Origin: Dysgonomonas sp. 520
Lineage (GTDB): Bacteria > Bacteroidota > Bacteroidia > Bacteroidales > Dysgonomonadaceae
DNA: 64,000 nt
NCBI RefSeq assembly: GCF_010501095.1
Contig: NZ_QVMP01000016.1
Span: 1 to 64,000, forward strand
Direction of reading: 5' to 3'
Part shown: in pieces, positions 1-8,225 of the stretch
Layout: each line of letters begins with the position of its first letter
How positions within the stretch are numbered: the first letter of the stretch is position 1
Program-made: the position numbers and the translations under genes
Notes under the pieces: generated by a model
The model's database searches: none
What the model saw: the letters and a program-made list of their open reading frames with translations, nothing else
What the model was told of the DNA's origin: nothing

Positions 1-147
1 TGGTTTTGACGATTTAGTCATGATTATTGCTTGCGGTCTGCATAATTTTAGAATTGCAAATTCATTGATTTTTAATCATATATAGTTTTATTGAATATAA
101 TGTCTATTGTATTTTATAAAAAATACAGAAAAAACGGAGACAAAATA

Positions 148-1303
148 ATGAGAAAATTTCTTACTACTGTACTCTTGTTGATAGTTGCCATGTATATTTC
201 GGCACAGATAGGCCTGCACGAAAGAATTGTGACGGTGAAACCTATGTGTACATCCGAAAATATAGAAATACCCGATGCGGAATCGGGTCAACTTATATCG
301 GCTTCCGCAGAGCTGAAAGATGATTGTGTGAAGAGTAATTATACACCGGGAGGTGTGGACGATTTTCTACTGAAAAATGAAGATGATATATCGCAAAAAA
401 AGAATAAGACTGCTCTGAAAAAACAAGTGGATTCCTTTGCTAAAGCAGTAGGGAAAGATTATAGGCAAGTGATGCCATATATATCGTCCGACTATGTGTC
501 TCAGATTTCAGTGTCCGATTTCAATGATCTTGTGAATACTATCTCCGATAAAGCCAGAACAGATGTCGACAATCTTTTAAAAGACGGATATCCGTCTGAA
601 ATATGGGAAAAGTCCGATACAACTGTCTTCGATGGAAGATGTGAAAGAAAATCAGGCGCAGCCGTCTGTTGCTGTGATGATGACGCAAGAAGGAAAATAT
701 ATACCCAGCGAATGGATTTTTGAACAAGGTGACTGGCGCATTAAGCAGTTGGCAGATGTAGGAGATAAAAACCTCGGCAAAAGAAAGGTAATTACACATC
801 CTGATTATTCCAATTTGCTGCAATTAGATGTCAATATCCCGATTGGAAGCGACATAGAGGGTACTCAAATATCGGCAACATATAACCGAACTTTAAAAAC
901 GTTCTTCATATATGGGTTGAGATTGGGCGTGGGCAGCATGGACTTGCCGAAAGAAGTAATAACTGATAAGGGAGATTTCGGCGATCTTGTCAGTTCGAAT
1001 AAAAAATATTTCTTTGCAGATGTTCAAGCCGGAGCGCAACTGCCACTCAAAATATCGTCTGTTTTCCTGATTCCGAATGCTAAAGGTATTTTCGGCGTGA
1101 ATTGTGGCAATAAAACCAAGAGCCTGAACTGTGGTTTCTCGTTAGGTGCTCAGGTTGCATACAGGCTCAGCGGAAAAACTTACTTAATCGGAGGTATTGA
1201 TTTCCAACGTAAATTCTTCTTGTCGCAAGACTATGACCTTTCCGATGATGACAAATTCCCTCCTTATAATATTTTAGGAATACATCTCGGTATAGCATGG
1301 TAA
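148..1303 (+). pseudogene. exported envelope protein, split by an apparent frameshift
   Basis: Two overlapping reading frames look like one gene. The first frame begins at the ATG at 148 with a clear signal peptide (MRKFLTTVLLLIVAMYISAQ) and runs on to 723, but its last 30 residues are Cys/Arg-rich and unnatural. The next frame is open from 581 and gives a sensible continuation (KENQAQPSVAVMM, then WIFEQGDWRIKQ) ending at 1303 in a strand-rich, Gly-rich segment with a terminal Trp, as in outer-membrane barrels. The seam lies near 600-640 and needs a +1 shift. A joined product would be about 385 residues. The family is not recognised. The break could be a real mutation, a sequencing error or, less likely, programmed. 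The PAP2 gene follows 21 bp downstream on the same strand. Confidence 0.55.
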
Positions 1304-1324
1304 ACAATATCAGCAAATTTTTCA

Positions 1325-2146
1325 ATGCCTGTTAAAAAAGTAATATTATCTATATTTTTTGCCATCAGTACTTTTGCCTTTGCTATTGGGCAAAGCGACT
1401 CTCTTTGTTTGAAGGCTGATAGCATCGAAACACCTAACCTGATCAGTCGTTTAGGTTTAGACCGGTCTTTGCAGGGTGATGAACTCACGTCTTTCAAGGC
1501 AACACGGTTCATCGCTCCCGCTGCTCTTATAAGTTACGGCTTTGCATTGCATTATATTCCCGCCCTTAAAGATTTAGATAGGGATATAAGAAAAGGGGTT
1601 CAGAAAAATATTAATTTTAATACTCGTATAGATGATGTGTTGGTGCTGACTCCCGCAATGACGGTTTTTGCTCTCGATTGGTGTGGTGTACCTGCCCGAC
1701 ATAGCTTCAAAGATAGGGTTATTGTAACAGCATCTTCTTATGCTATGGGATTGACTTCTACTTTGTTGGCAAAAGAAATAACAGATCGTTGGCGTCCCGA
1801 TATGAGTGAGGAAAACTCATTTCCTTCGGGTCATGCTATGTCGGTTTTTGCAGGAGCCCATTTGCTAATGAAAGAATATGGTCATATATCACCTTGGATC
1901 AGCGTATCAGGCTATGCGATGGCTTCGGGTGTGGGATTTCTTCGGATAGCCAATAATCGTCACTGGTTTAGCGATGTGATCGTGGGCGCCGGATTTGGTA
2001 TTTTGAGCGTGGAACTCAGCTATTTGCTACTGCCTTATCTTTCAAAGACATTTACCATAAAACAGAAGAAAAAAATGTCGGAACTAACTGTCAATCCTGA
2101 CTTTGGAAACAACTGGGCGGGAATGGGGTTCAGGTATTCTTTTTGA
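1325..2146 (+). CDS. PAP2-superfamily membrane phosphatase
   Basis: A 273-residue protein with an N-terminal signal or anchor segment (residues 4-22) and several hydrophobic stretches. The three PAP2 phosphatase motifs are intact: K150-x6-R157-P158, the PSGH motif at 167-170, and R207-x5-H213-x3-D217. These are the phosphate-binding residues and the nucleophilic and general-acid histidines of the family, which removes phosphate from lipid phosphates such as phosphatidate, undecaprenyl diphosphate or lipid A. The substrate cannot be told from sequence. The long N-terminal domain before the motifs is typical of Bacteroidetes exported PAP2 proteins. It probably acts on the periplasmic face of the inner membrane. 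It lies 21 bp after the frameshifted envelope gene and may share its transcript. Confidence 0.85.
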   Translation: MPVKKVILSIFFAISTFAFAIGQSDSLCLKADSIETPNLISRLGLDRSLQGDELTSFKATRFIAPAALISYGFALHYIPALKDLDRDIRKGVQKNINFNTRIDDVLVLTPAMTVFALDWCGVPARHSFKDRVIVTASSYAMGLTSTLLAKEITDRWRPDMSEENSFPSGHAMSVFAGAHLLMKEYGHISPWISVSGYAMASGVGFLRIANNRHWFSDVIVGAGFGILSVELSYLLLPYLSKTFTIKQKKKMSELTVNPDFGNNWAGMGFRYSF

Positions 2147-2155
2147 ATTATCTGT

Positions 2156-3322
2156 TTACCACTCGTTAATCGCTTTCTTTATTAGTGTCCACTCACCATT
2201 CAGGCGAAGGAACACACCAAAACTGTAATCCGTTTTCTTTCTTTTCAGATCGGAATAGGATTCGGCGTGTATGCCAAACGCAAACATTCTTTTTAACTGG
2301 CGTTCGTATGCAAGTTTAAAAGTGACAACATTTCTGGTTGGCAGACGCTCTTCGGGGTGGAGGGGGTTGAACGATGCAAAAAGTTCTTCTCCTTCAAACG
2401 CATAGAATTTTCGGGCATGCCAATATCCGGCCATGAAATTAAGATATTTAGCTTCCATGTGAAACACGGGATATACGGCCCAGCCTTTGTCGTAAGGCCT
2501 TATTTCCGGATTCGGTTTTTTGTCATAATACCCTAAGCCATAAATGTTAAACCCTGCCGACTTGATGAACCCGTCTCCGATTTGGTAGTCAGAAACCAAT
2601 CCGGTAGCAATGTTCCCAGCAACAACTAAAGGCGATTCACTTCGGTCTATTTGTCCGCCCTCATGATAAATAAGGGTTTGGAAAGGTATGGATAGTTGCA
2701 ATCTTTTTTCGGGAGATGTCAGTTTTATAGAGCTAGACAAACCAAAGGTCAATACCTCCGGAACAGAGTCGCCCCGTTCTATATATCGTCTCCAATTGAC
2801 CCATGTATCCACAAAAAAACGTTTGTTTTCGTAAGTTAGCTGTATTCCGCTTTCAGGCTTATTGGTCATGTGCAGCTCCCATCTGTAAAGCGGTTCTATC
2901 AGGCGATGGTTGACCCCTGCATAAAGATTGCCTAACACAAAATTAAGATTTGGCAAAGGCTGATATTGCAGACGTGCATGAACCCATTTGAAAAAATCCA
3001 TCCCGTCTTTTTGCTGATCGCCCGAATAATAAAGACCTGTAGCTCCAATCTCTGCACTAAACTGGCTTCCAATCTGATATCTTAGTCGAGGGGTGAACAT
3101 AGTGCCCGGAAATGTAGCACCTTTGGCAATAGGACTGGAATATTCATTGTTTTTGAAAAAACCGGTCATGTCTATTTTTAGCTGTAGTTTATCGCTGTTT
3201 TCACTCGATAGATGAGTAGACGATTTCAACCCGTCGGGCATCCATTGGGCATTTATTATTGAAGGGAATATAATAAAGATCAGGATAAACAGAGTCTTGT
3301 TTATTGGTTGCATCGGTTTCAA
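2156..3322 (-). CDS. predicted outer-membrane beta-barrel protein
   Basis: A 388-residue exported protein; a second ATG three codons in (MQPINK) is an equally good start. A signal peptide ends near INAQ (residues 22-25). The rest is a succession of amphipathic strands rich in Tyr, Trp, Phe and Gly, with motifs such as LRYQIGSQF and FAFGIHAESYSDL, and the protein ends in a strand with a terminal Trp. This pattern fits a porin-like outer-membrane barrel of about 14-18 strands. No family with a known function is recognised. It is convergent with the PAP2 gene, 9 bp apart, and stands alone. Function unknown. Confidence 0.6.
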   Translation of the reverse strand: MKPMQPINKTLFILIFIIFPSIINAQWMPDGLKSSTHLSSENSDKLQLKIDMTGFFKNNEYSSPIAKGATFPGTMFTPRLRYQIGSQFSAEIGATGLYYSGDQQKDGMDFFKWVHARLQYQPLPNLNFVLGNLYAGVNHRLIEPLYRWELHMTNKPESGIQLTYENKRFFVDTWVNWRRYIERGDSVPEVLTFGLSSSIKLTSPEKRLQLSIPFQTLIYHEGGQIDRSESPLVVAGNIATGLVSDYQIGDGFIKSAGFNIYGLGYYDKKPNPEIRPYDKGWAVYPVFHMEAKYLNFMAGYWHARKFYAFEGEELFASFNPLHPEERLPTRNVVTFKLAYERQLKRMFAFGIHAESYSDLKRKKTDYSFGVFLRLNGEWTLIKKAINEW

Positions 3323-3546
3323 ATTATAAAAAGGAATACAAATATATGATTTTTAGAGTATAATATCGCATTTGCCAAATGTTTTAAGCTAAAATTGCGG
3401 ATAACTAATGTTCTTTTTTGTTTAAATGACCGATTTATGCTGCCGCATGATTGTCTATTCTAATGTAATCCGGTAGCCGTTTTGGTTGATTTTTCGAAAG
3501 CTATTTGTATATTTGTTTCAATATTTAACAATACACAACATACAAG

Positions 3547-4680
3547 ATGAAACACAAATTGCTGCTTGTTGCGACTTTACTATTATTCGTTATTCCACAA
3601 ACAATATTTGCACAAAAAAAATCGAAATACGATACAGATTCCGTTTACGTACTGAAAGCCGGAAGCGGTAAATATGAAGGTTATCTGAACGAAAAAGGAC
3701 AAAGGCATGGACATGGCACGCTGTACCGAAAAGATGGGACAGAAATATATGACGGAAGATGGGTGAACGGGAAAAAGGATGGTCAAGGTACACTGTATAA
3801 TGAAAAAGAAGAGCCTATTTATGATGGCGGGTGGAAAAACGACAAAAGGGATGGTGATGGTGTGTTATATTATAGCAACGGGGAGACTTGCTATGATGGT
3901 CATTGGAAAGAAAATAAGCGTCATGGCAGTGGGCAGCAATACGATTTAGACGGAGATGAAGTGTACGATGGCAACTGGATGAATGATAAACGTCATGGTC
4001 AGGGAACATCTTATAACAAAGATGGAGATGACGAATACGAAGGCAATTGGAAAAACGACAAGAAACATGGAATGGGCAAGTATTATTACGGAAAAGACCG
4101 TGACTATGAATATGAAGGAACATGGACGAATAGTAGACAAACCGGAACAGGAGAAATAAAACACAATGGTTATTTGATGTATAAGGGGATGGTGAAGAAT
4201 GGTATTCCTCATGGCACAGGCATCAAATATGATCATGATAAAGATACAAGGTTTGTTGGTGTTTTCAGGAATGGAAAACTGAAAGGAAAAGGTTTTCTCT
4301 ACAATGACGACGGTGAGATATTGGCAGAGGGGTATTGGGAAGATAGTATTTTGATAAAAGGCCGTGGAGTCCTTTTAAACGATAAGGAGGATATTGTTTA
4401 CCGGGGAGAACTTTCTTTAGGAAAGAAAAATGGCAAAGGAGTTGAATATAACGAGTATGACGAAGTTGTGTATTATGGCGATTGGAAAGATGATAAAAGA
4501 GACGGCAAAGGTTCTCTGTGCGACGACGATGGTGAGGTTATAATCTACGAAGGCGATTGGAAAGATGGCAAACGACATGGTGAGGGTACTCTTTATGATG
4601 CAGACGGTCAGGGTATTATCCTTTATCAGGGGAAATGGGAAAACGATATGCCATTGGGGACAGTGAAAGAAATAGAATAA
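3547..4680 (+). CDS. secreted MORN-repeat protein
   Basis: A 377-residue protein with a signal peptide (residues 1-22, ending IFAQ) followed almost entirely by MORN repeats. I count about 14 units with a period of 23-24 residues, each of the form Y-[DE]-G-x-W-x-[ND]-x-K-[RK]-x-G-x-G-x-x-Y, for example YDGNW and YEGDW cores. MORN repeats form elongated beta-hairpin solenoids that bind lipids or proteins. In bacteria they are usually of unknown role. The units are more alike to each other than expected for old repeats, especially in the middle and at the C-terminus, which suggests recent repeat expansion. There is no lipobox and no sorting domain, so a periplasmic or surface location is inferred from the signal peptide only. 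Confidence 0.8.
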   Translation: MKHKLLLVATLLLFVIPQTIFAQKKSKYDTDSVYVLKAGSGKYEGYLNEKGQRHGHGTLYRKDGTEIYDGRWVNGKKDGQGTLYNEKEEPIYDGGWKNDKRDGDGVLYYSNGETCYDGHWKENKRHGSGQQYDLDGDEVYDGNWMNDKRHGQGTSYNKDGDDEYEGNWKNDKKHGMGKYYYGKDRDYEYEGTWTNSRQTGTGEIKHNGYLMYKGMVKNGIPHGTGIKYDHDKDTRFVGVFRNGKLKGKGFLYNDDGEILAEGYWEDSILIKGRGVLLNDKEDIVYRGELSLGKKNGKGVEYNEYDEVVYYGDWKDDKRDGKGSLCDDDGEVIIYEGDWKDGKRHGEGTLYDADGQGIILYQGKWENDMPLGTVKEIE

Positions 4681-4690
4681 TTTTTATCTG

Positions 4691-4740
4691 AAAAAAGATC
4701 CCCCTCCACTATCCTGCGTAAAGGAGAGAGTGGAAGGGGG
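4691..4740 (-). terminator. rho-independent terminator
   Basis: GC-rich arms (CCCCCTCCACT at 4700-4710 and a complementary stretch at 4729-4740) form a long stem. On the minus strand the stem is followed by a run of six T. It lies downstream of the 78-residue minus-strand gene. Confidence 0.75.
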
Positions 4741-4763
4741 AGAGCTTACAAGTAAAAAATGTG

Positions 4764-5000
4764 TTAAGAAAAAAAGTCTGACTCGTCTGTCATATAGTAG
4801 CGTTCCCGCCCTTGTTTTAAATTGTGGAGAACTTTCTTAATGTTTTTTCCTTCCGCAATTTCAACAGTCGTGTATTTGTTCACACGTACCCTGATCATTT
4901 TTGGCTGATTAGCCTTGATTTTATTTACCAGATCTTTCCATTGACGACGCAATTCCAGCATTTCCGATTCGCTTATATATTCGTATGTACCAGCACTCAT
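4764..5000 (-). CDS. small hypothetical protein
   Basis: A 78-residue protein (MSAGTYEYISESEML start) that is highly charged and soluble. It has a helical N-terminal half (LRRQWKDLVNKIKANQ) and a strand-like middle (MIRVRVNKYTTVEIA). It ends in an acidic tail. No family recognised. A strong terminator follows its stop codon, which supports it being a real, separately transcribed gene. Confidence 0.5.
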   Translation of the reverse strand: MSAGTYEYISESEMLELRRQWKDLVNKIKANQPKMIRVRVNKYTTVEIAEGKNIKKVLHNLKQGRERYYMTDESDFFS

Positions 5001-5230
5001 ATAGATTTATTTTTATTAGGTTTATAGTAATTGAAATAATATTGTCAAATGACATTTTGTATGTAATATTCATTCGTATTCAAAAGAACAAATACAGGAA
5101 GGGGCAACTCATCTTATACGACAAGGCAAAAGGTTTTCATTTCCATGACAACTGTTTAAATGTTAAATTATGGTTTTGTTATCGTTATTTTATGAATATA
5201 TGTTAACTTTAGGGTATTTGATATGAATAG

Positions 5231-5581
5231 TTACGAAAATCGAAAATCGTTCTGGATTTGTCTTGATTGGCAGACTGATTCCGAAAGTAGTATTTCCATG
5301 TTTTCTAACTTTGATAATAATTCGTTATGTAATATATCTTCAAGATTATCAATGATATCAAGCTGTTTGTTTGTTATGTAAATATGATGTATATGTATTC
5401 CGTTTTCTCCTTTTTCGATACACAATTCGAAAAAAAGTCTCTGATCTTGAAACTCTATTGACTGAGTTGCACCATCCCAGCAATCGAGCGATGCTATTTC
5501 CGACTCGATGCGAGCCATTAAAGGCTCAAGGTATATGATACTATCAATCTCTTTAATATAAACAATATCAGTATTTTGCAT
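5231..5581 (-). CDS. hypothetical protein
   Basis: A 116-residue, soluble, acidic protein without signal peptide. Its N-terminal part is rich in Ile and Glu (DIVYIKEIDSIIYLEPLMA). The middle has an alternating strand segment (NGIHIHHIYITNKQL) and the C-terminus is helical. No family is recognised. It is on the same strand as the 78-residue gene, 230 bp upstream of it. That 230-bp gap (5001-5230) holds nothing I can identify. Confidence 0.45.
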   Translation of the reverse strand: MQNTDIVYIKEIDSIIYLEPLMARIESEIASLDCWDGATQSIEFQDQRLFFELCIEKGENGIHIHHIYITNKQLDIIDNLEDILHNELLSKLENMEILLSESVCQSRQIQNDFRFS

Positions 5582-5935
5582 GTTTATTTGGTTTCTGGTG
5601 TTGAAGAATCATAAACAACAAATTCGAAAAATTCCGTGTAATAAAGTTTCGGAAAAAGTGGCGGCAGTAAGCATAAAATGGCAAAAAGCGAACATTTAAG
5701 TTTATAAGTTATAATATAAATATTATTTAACACATAAATAGGTTTTAATCTATTGTGATTTCTCATATTTATCACTACCTTTACAATGTGAAGGTCATAA
5801 ATAGGCCGGAATGGTCCCGAATCGAAGCGCAAGGCTTCGAAAGTCTCTAGGATATTTAATCAGCGATGTAATACTTAGTGATAAGTTTATATTCGCGTCG
5901 GTAAACATCTTCTAACTTATTTTAATAATACAATC
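5582..5935. other. intergenic region with a stable hairpin
   Basis: 354 bp without a convincing gene. An 82-codon minus-strand reading frame (5584-5832) has low-complexity, hydrophobic composition and is not believed. The notable structure is a 7-bp perfect hairpin, TCGAAGC (5822-5828), loop GCAAG, GCTTCGA (5834-5840), in a locally GC-richer stretch (about 5795-5850). It has no T-run, so it is not a terminator. It could be part of a 5' leader or small RNA before the small gene at 5936. Confidence 0.35.
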
Positions 5936-6187
5936 ATGAAACAACGTGTGATCACTCTGCTCACCGAATTGAGCACATCTGGTATTATTAGCATTAATAA
6001 AAAATATTTACCTGCGGGTTACAGAATCAAACAGATACTGTCAACACAACCCGAAACCAGTTGCGATATGAACGAAATGGGAAAAAAGAGGCGTTTTTTA
6101 ACATCGTTGCTTATTGAACTGGATGACACAGATGACAATAAGGAAGATAGTAAAGAAATATCGATTCTATTCAACCCATATTATTAA
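5936..6187 (+). CDS. small hypothetical protein
   Basis: An 83-residue protein starting MKQRVITLLTELS. It is predicted soluble, with a helical N-terminus, a central basic stretch (EMGKKRRFLTSLL) and an acidic segment (DDTDDNKEDSKE). It has no recognisable domain. It lies upstream of the S24 repressor locus, with another small gene on the opposite strand in between. Codon use is plausible for the genome. It could still be spurious. Confidence 0.4.
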   Translation: MKQRVITLLTELSTSGIISINKKYLPAGYRIKQILSTQPETSCDMNEMGKKRRFLTSLLIELDDTDDNKEDSKEISILFNPYY

Positions 6188-6252
6188 TTCAAAATTGCAG
6201 AACAGTAGCGTTTGAGGATATACCTCCGAGCGAATATTGATTGTTGTGTGTG

Positions 6253-6465
6253 TTAATATATATGTTCTACTTTGTGCGGGTAATGTATACCTTGAACGTC
6301 ACTGTTCGAAAGCCTTGTCTGAGTACTATATAAGCGGTAATTTTTAGTTTTCTGGTCGTTCAAATAGACAATATCAAATGAACATTTATCGCTAATTGAC
6401 AAGGCTTTCATTTTTTTCTCATATTTTCCTGCATAATTATCTTGCATAAAATCGTTTTTCTTCAT
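6253..6465 (-). CDS. small hypothetical protein, divergent from the S24 repressor
   Basis: A 70-residue basic protein (MKKNDFMQDNYAG start) with no recognised domain. It is transcribed away from the S24-type repressor gene. The shared 175-bp interval carries the repressor's likely promoter and palindromic sites. This layout resembles a repressor facing a small regulated gene, as in phage immunity regions, but the protein shows no helix-turn-helix signature. Existence as a gene is uncertain. Confidence 0.35.
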   Translation of the reverse strand: MKKNDFMQDNYAGKYEKKMKALSISDKCSFDIVYLNDQKTKNYRLYSTQTRLSNSDVQGIHYPHKVEHIY

Positions 6466-6493
6466 AATTATTGTAATTTACAAGTATTTATAC

Positions 6494-6501
6494 TAAATTT
6501 G
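6494..6501 (+). promoter_or_regulatory. probable promoter -7 element of the S24 repressor operon
   Basis: TAAATTTG matches the Bacteroidetes -7 consensus TAnnTTTG. A weak -33 element (ATTG) lies about 20 bp upstream. Transcription would start near 6508 and leave a leader of about 130 nt before the ATG at 6641. Confidence 0.4.
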
Positions 6502-6569
6502 CAGTCATCAACCTAACGAATGTCCCGGGTAGTTGAATATTTGATTAATGATTACAGAACAAAGATATA

Positions 6570-6623
6570 TTCATTTGAACATATATACAAGTTTTTGAAC
6601 ATGTATTTTTCTGTTCATTTGAA
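6570..6623. promoter_or_regulatory. candidate operator pair for the S24 repressor
   Basis: Two identical 10-bp palindromes, TTCATTTGAA, lie at 6570-6579 and 6614-6623, 44 bp apart (about four helical turns). A half-site-like TTTGAACAT sits between them. They lie just upstream of the repressor start codon. Autoregulation is inferred from position; the binding protein is not proven. Confidence 0.45.
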
Positions 6624-6640
6624 TATTTAACATTTATATT

Positions 6641-7348
6641 ATGACCGAAGACCGAATTGTAGAGCGTATTTTGTTGATTAAAAAAGAATTAGGATATGAT
6701 AGTGATGGTGCATTTGCAGACAGGCTGAATATCAACAGATCTAATTTTTCTCAAATGATGAGAGGCAACCGACCTATCGGTGAAAATATAATTAACAAAA
6801 TAAGTATTCAAACGAACATAAATAAAGAGTGGTTGCTAACGGGGGAGGGAGAAATGTTTGTCCCGATACACAATACCGAACAGAGTACCTTTATATCAGA
6901 TTCGAATATCAAATTTATACCTTTGGTTAGTCAGTATGCCTATGCCGGATACTTGAGCGGATATGCAGATAATGAATATCAGGAAACCTTGCCCAAAGTC
7001 CCGGTTTTGGTCGATCATGAATTGAAGGGCAGATATGTGATGTTTGAGGTAAAGGGCGATAGTATGAACGATGGGTCGGATCAAAGCATATTGGAAGGAG
7101 ATAGGCTGCTGGGGCGGGAAATCCGTTCCGATCTTTGGAAATATAAATTGCATATCAACAAGTGGGATTTTATTATTGTGCACCGAACCGATGGAATCCT
7201 TGTAAAAAGAATAACGCATCACGATACCGAGCAATGTACAATAACCCTGCATTCACTCAACCCCGAATATGAAGACCGCATAGTGCATTTAAATGATGTA
7301 GCCCAGATATTTAATGTTATTGAAGTGCACAGAAACAGAAGAAGATGA
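6641..7348 (+). CDS. XRE/S24-family phage-type repressor
   Basis: A 235-residue LexA/CI-like regulator. Residues 1-70 form an XRE-type helix-turn-helix (FADRLNINRSNFSQMMRG). Residues about 92-225 are an S24 peptidase domain with the nucleophile Ser141 in GDSM and the general base Lys189 in LVKR. An Ala102-Gly103 pair (YAYAGY) sits where LexA-type self-cleavage occurs, so damage-induced autocleavage is possible. The gene is followed by a 124-residue exported protein with a 4-bp ATGA overlap, so the two are translationally coupled. No phage structural genes are nearby. It is therefore either a domesticated repressor or the regulator of a small surface-protein operon. Confidence 0.85.
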   Translation: MTEDRIVERILLIKKELGYDSDGAFADRLNINRSNFSQMMRGNRPIGENIINKISIQTNINKEWLLTGEGEMFVPIHNTEQSTFISDSNIKFIPLVSQYAYAGYLSGYADNEYQETLPKVPVLVDHELKGRYVMFEVKGDSMNDGSDQSILEGDRLLGREIRSDLWKYKLHINKWDFIIVHRTDGILVKRITHHDTEQCTITLHSLNPEYEDRIVHLNDVAQIFNVIEVHRNRRR

Positions 7349-7719
7349 AGCAAATATTTTACTTACTTATCTTTGTTGTTGCTATCGTAGTCTCTTTTTC
7401 GAGCTGCGGATTTGGCCGTGAAACAAAAAATTACGACCTCTCTCAAAGTTTCACCGACACCTTGATATATGAAGGGGATGGTAGTGTTTTCAAAATAGAT
7501 GTATGTATGAAGGGGAAAATTGACGGTTCGGGGACTATTGAAATTCGCAACAATACTCATAACGGCGGAAATGTATCGTATCCGTCTACACTGAAAGAAA
7601 ATTTCGATATATCGGTTAAAATAGACTGGTATTCTGATACTTGTATTATAAAATACACTCCATTAGAAGAAAATGTGACAGGAAATTTATCATTAACCTA
7701 TAAATTCGGGAAAATTTAG
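7345..7719 (+). CDS. small lipoprotein coupled to the S24 repressor
   Basis: A 124-residue protein with an N-terminal signal sequence ending in a lipobox-like FSSCG (Cys21). The rest is strand-rich and hydrophilic (GTIEIRNNTHNGG), suggesting a small beta-sandwich. The start codon overlaps the repressor stop (ATGA at 7345-7348), which implies one transcript and coupled translation. No family is recognised. It is probably anchored to the outer or inner membrane through Cys21. Confidence 0.65.
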   Translation: MKQIFYLLIFVVAIVVSFSSCGFGRETKNYDLSQSFTDTLIYEGDGSVFKIDVCMKGKIDGSGTIEIRNNTHNGGNVSYPSTLKENFDISVKIDWYSDTCIIKYTPLEENVTGNLSLTYKFGKI

Positions 7720-7734
7720 AAAATATATTTCATC

Positions 7735-8136
7735 GTGAAGAAAAACAGACTTATACAGTTTACACTATTATCCGTCTTATTCATTTTTTTTGCAACAACC
7801 TGTAAAGAAGTGGGGGTGGATGGAAAATGTTCCGACAATATAAATCCAAAGAAAAGAAACGTAACTCTTTCTTCTTCTGAGGATTCGGTGGTGATAGAAA
7901 CAAAGCGGCAGTTTTGGTGGATTGATGGAGTTAACTCTGAAGAAGAGTATTATTATACAAGAAATGAGAAGCGAGACACGGTTTACGGCGATTGGTTCGT
8001 TGTGACGAAAGAAAGCGATTACTCATTCAAAATAAAGGTTCGAGAAAACGACACAGAAGATGACCGGAAAATAAATGTAATATTACAAGCCGGAAATTGT
8101 TTCGATTATGTGACTGCTACACAGATAGGTAAATAA
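7735..8136 (+). CDS. small exported protein, third gene of the S24 operon
   Basis: A 133-residue protein with a GTG start, 15 bp after the preceding gene. The N-terminus is a signal peptide with a possible lipobox ending ATTCK. The mature part is charged and strand-rich (SSEDSVVIETKRQFWWIDGV), ending with a Cys-containing segment (QAGNCFDYVTATQ). It resembles the small BACON-like or Ig-like lipoproteins common in Bacteroidetes, but I cannot assign it firmly. A terminator follows at 8164-8200, closing the three-gene operon. Confidence 0.6.
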   Translation: MKKNRLIQFTLLSVLFIFFATTCKEVGVDGKCSDNINPKKRNVTLSSSEDSVVIETKRQFWWIDGVNSEEEYYYTRNEKRDTVYGDWFVVTKESDYSFKIKVRENDTEDDRKINVILQAGNCFDYVTATQIGK

Positions 8137-8163
8137 AAAATGGAAGAGTGCTTCCAATTTGAA

Positions 8164-8200
8164 AAAACAGGATTCTGTCTACGAACAAGAATCCTGTTTT
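8164..8200. terminator. bidirectional rho-independent terminator
   Basis: A perfect 13-bp stem (AAAACAGGATTCT at 8164-8176 and its complement at 8188-8200) with an 11-nt loop. The A-run and T-run at the two ends let it serve both the S24 operon (+) and the DUF4139 gene (-), which converge here. Confidence 0.85.
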
Positions 8201-8225
8201 CAGTTTATTATAATGGAAGTTTGTG

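Noticed and set aside
1-21. Short minus-strand frame starting at 21 and running off the left edge
   Set aside because: Only seven codons are visible, with no clear ribosome-binding site; cannot be supported as a gene.
3590-3793. Overlapping minus-strand frames within the MORN gene
   Set aside because: Open frames on the opposite strand of the MORN repeats arise from the repetitive codon pattern; they have no independent features.
4985-5206. 73-codon plus-strand frame
   Set aside because: It overlaps the start of the 78-residue minus-strand gene and has no protein-like character.
5584-5832. 82-codon minus-strand frame
   Set aside because: Composition is low-complexity and hydrophobic with no start context; it overlaps a region with a hairpin and looks like a chance frame.
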